A stretch of DNA of 46,256 nucleotides from NCBI GenBank assembly GCA_945861565.1, contig CAMAUY010000030.1, positions 1 through 46,256 of the forward strand, given 5' to 3'. The DNA is from Akkermansia muciniphila. Lineage in GTDB: Bacteria; Verrucomicrobiota; Verrucomicrobiia; Limisphaerales; UBA9464. Made by a program: the position numbers and the translations under genes. Of this stretch, positions 45,015 to 46,256 are shown piece after piece (position 1 is the first letter of the stretch; every line of letters begins with the position of its first letter). The notes under the pieces are model-generated. The model was not told the origin of the DNA. It searched no databases and saw only the letters and a program-made list of their open reading frames with translations.

Positions 45015-45800
45015 ATGATCGCTGGAATTGAGGGATTTGTCAGGGACTTAGCCGCTGCAAGCGGAGAATTCATTCTTCGTTATTACCGTGGGAACGCCCT
45101 GGGCACGGAATTCAAGGCCGATGAAACTCCGGTCACCGCCGCCGACCGCGGTGCCGAAGAGATCCTGCGCCGAATGATTGAAAACCGATTTCCGGAACAT
45201 GGAGTTCTTGGGGAAGAGTTGGGCACGGTCCGGGCCGATGCCGAGTTTGTCTGGATTCTCGACCCAATTGACGGCACCAAGAGTTTCCTCACCGGCGTGC
45301 CGTTGTTCACCACCCTAATCGGACTGCTTCATCACGGACGTCCCGTGCTGGGATGCATTCATCAGCCGGTGCTAAACCAGCTTATGATTGGGAATGGAAC
45401 CCGAACCACCCTGAACAACGAAATCGTTCGGGTCCGTCCCTGCTCGTCGCTTTCGTCCGCAACTCTCCTGACCACCGATCCGTTACATCCCGCCCAGTAC
45501 CAGGACGGCGCAGCGTTCGCTCAATTGGCAGGCTCGGTTCGCTGGTGCCGTACCTACGGCGACGGCTACGGCTATTTGTTGGTCGCCAGTGGATGGGCCG
45601 ACGTGATGGTCGACCCGGTCATGAAGCCTTGGGATTTGCTGCCAGTGGTGCCCGTCATGGAGGGAGCGGGTGCGGTCATCACCGATTGGCAAGGGCGGCC
45701 AGCCGGCGTCATGGCGGCGGCCTCGTGCGTGACCGCAGGACCTGATCTGCATCCCGAGGTGATCCGCCGACTGAATGGAGGGAGAATCCACCGAATTTAA
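45015..45800 (+). CDS. Inositol-monophosphatase-family phosphatase (histidinol-phosphatase-like)
   Basis: A 261-residue Mg2+-dependent phosphatase. Family motifs are present in order: DETPVTAADRGAEEILRRMI near residue 37, GEELG (residues 67-71), the metal-site motif WILDPIDGTKSFLTGVPLFTTLIGL (about residues 80-104) and the second site MKPWDLLPVVPVMEGAGAVITDW (about residues 202-224). Similarity in layout to HisN-type histidinol-phosphatases is good, but inositol-1-phosphate and 3'-phosphoadenosine phosphatases share these motifs, so the substrate is not assigned. The gene starts divergently from the TIR-NTPase cluster. Confidence 0.88.
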   Translation: MIAGIEGFVRDLAAASGEFILRYYRGNALGTEFKADETPVTAADRGAEEILRRMIENRFPEHGVLGEELGTVRADAEFVWILDPIDGTKSFLTGVPLFTTLIGLLHHGRPVLGCIHQPVLNQLMIGNGTRTTLNNEIVRVRPCSSLSSATLLTTDPLHPAQYQDGAAFAQLAGSVRWCRTYGDGYGYLLVASGWADVMVDPVMKPWDLLPVVPVMEGAGAVITDWQGRPAGVMAAASCVTAGPDLHPEVIRRLNGGRIHRI

Positions 45801-46098
45801 GAGTGCGCGCCGCGATGCTATGAACCGAAGTGCTACCTCACTTCACCTCATTTGAAGGCCATTTTGATGAATATTTATGCCTGTTTTTGCATTTTGTTGT
45901 TCCCAGTTTTATGACTACGTGTTGCGACTATGGCCTTGAAAGAGTTTCGCCATGGCCAGTTTGTTTAAACGTCCTATGTCCCAGTTTTAGTTCGCCTGCT
46001 ACCCGTGTGGTCAAAAAACTCGAACCTACCAATATTCAACGATTTGCAGGGCGATCAGAAGATTGCTCGCAGGCGGTAGGCTCGGTTAAGTCTCTTCG
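45801..46098. other. Region upstream of a transposase gene, with an 11-bp direct repeat
   Basis: A stretch of 298 bases that is more AT-rich than its neighbours between about 45870 and 46060. TCCCAGTTTTA occurs twice, at 45901-45911 and 45979-45989. Because the integrase-type transposase begins at 46099, one of these copies may mark the end of the insertion element. No gene is convincing here; a 90-codon frame from GTG 45830 has no protein-like features. Confidence 0.4.
45901..45989 (+). repeat. Direct repeat TCCCAGTTTTA, two copies 78 bases apart
   Basis: The copies are at 45901-45911 and 45979-45989, the second within ATGTCCCAGTTTTAG. They lie in the AT-rich segment immediately before the transposase start at 46099. 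They could be part of the element's terminus or target-site remnants. The opposite end of the element is outside the window, so terminal inverted repeats cannot be tested. Confidence 0.45.
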
Positions 46099-46256
46099 AT
46101 GAATTGGAAACGAATGCTGGCGACCATCTCCGGTTCGCTTGATCAGGAACTCCTCCTGCGCAACGAGTATCTGGTGACGGAGAACCGGATTCTCAAAAAC
46201 CAGATCAAAGGGCGGTTACAGCTCACGGACCCGGAGCGAATCAGCTTGGCCGAGAT
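46099..46256 (+). CDS. Integrase-type transposase, N-terminal 52 residues (cut by window edge)
   Basis: From ATG 46099 the frame is open to the end of the window. It begins MNWKRMLATISGSLDQELLL and continues RNEYLVTENRILKNQIKGR. This closely matches my recollection of the N-terminus of a family of rve/integrase-core transposases with a helix-turn-helix, common in Verrucomicrobia and Planctomycetes. The catalytic DDE domain would be to the right of the window. Together with the AT-rich upstream region it marks an insertion element at the right edge. Confidence 0.75.
   Translation, partial: MNWKRMLATISGSLDQELLLRNEYLVTENRILKNQIKGRLQLTDPERISLAE

Noticed and set aside
45830..46102. 90-codon frame upstream of the transposase
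   Set aside because: GTG start, odd composition and no domain-like pattern; it overlaps the putative end of the insertion element.
1..46256. CRISPR array, rRNA, tRNA or prophage
   Set aside because: No regularly spaced repeats, RNA-gene signatures or phage structural genes were seen on reading both strands.

Overview
The window reads as a chromosomal segment of a Verrucomicrobiota bacterium, probably of the Pedosphaera/Limisphaerales type. That is an inference from gene content: a paired DUF1549/DUF1553 and DUF1501 gene set, a two-domain DUF1080 protein, H-X9-DG-type pseudopilins, a type II secretion pseudopilin operon with PilM/PilN/PilO-like assembly proteins, a long-form IspG and LpxK (lipid A, so a Gram-negative envelope). 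Several starts lack a visible Shine-Dalgarno sequence and are preceded by A/T-rich bases. No rRNA, tRNA or CRISPR array was seen.

Layout. At 1-4.6 kb there is the tail of an unidentified gene, formate-tetrahydrofolate ligase (fhs) and a secreted metzincin-type protease with PPC and PKD domains whose frame is broken at a run of 12 G. At 4.6-7.3 kb there is a secreted CxxCH/alpha-toroid protein (minus strand), an orphan ParA/MobD-like ATPase and a small cupin. At 7.5-14.4 kb a minus-strand operon gspG-H-I-J-K-L(PilM/N)-M(PilO) has mostly 4-bp stop/start overlaps; secretin, ATPase and platform genes are not here. At 14.5-19.7 kb lie ispG, a TlpA-like thioredoxin, a small unknown gene and a DUF1080 protein. 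At 19.8-21.4 kb are two tandem pseudopilin-like proteins. At 21.5-26.3 kb lie VF530, yhbY, a parvulin PPIase, lpxK, a macro-domain protein and a tandem universal stress protein.

At 26.5-30.1 kb is the DUF1549/DUF1553 plus DUF1501 pair. A BioF-like PLP enzyme follows (minus strand), then a hexanucleotide repeat able to fold into a hairpin, and a large secreted propeller/alpha-barrel-like protein.

The most unusual part is 34-45 kb. Three consecutive minus-strand genes encode proteins built on the same AAA-like (AAA_35-type, STAND-like) NTPase core with different attached modules: an N-terminal TIR domain, a transmembrane segment with a long unassigned C-terminal half, and a TolB-like domain with TPRs and a C-terminal membrane anchor. 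A large secreted M4 metalloprotease follows them on the same strand. This resembles a multi-gene signalling or conflict module that I cannot match to a named system. The window ends with an inositol-monophosphatase-family gene and the first 52 codons of an integrase-type transposase.
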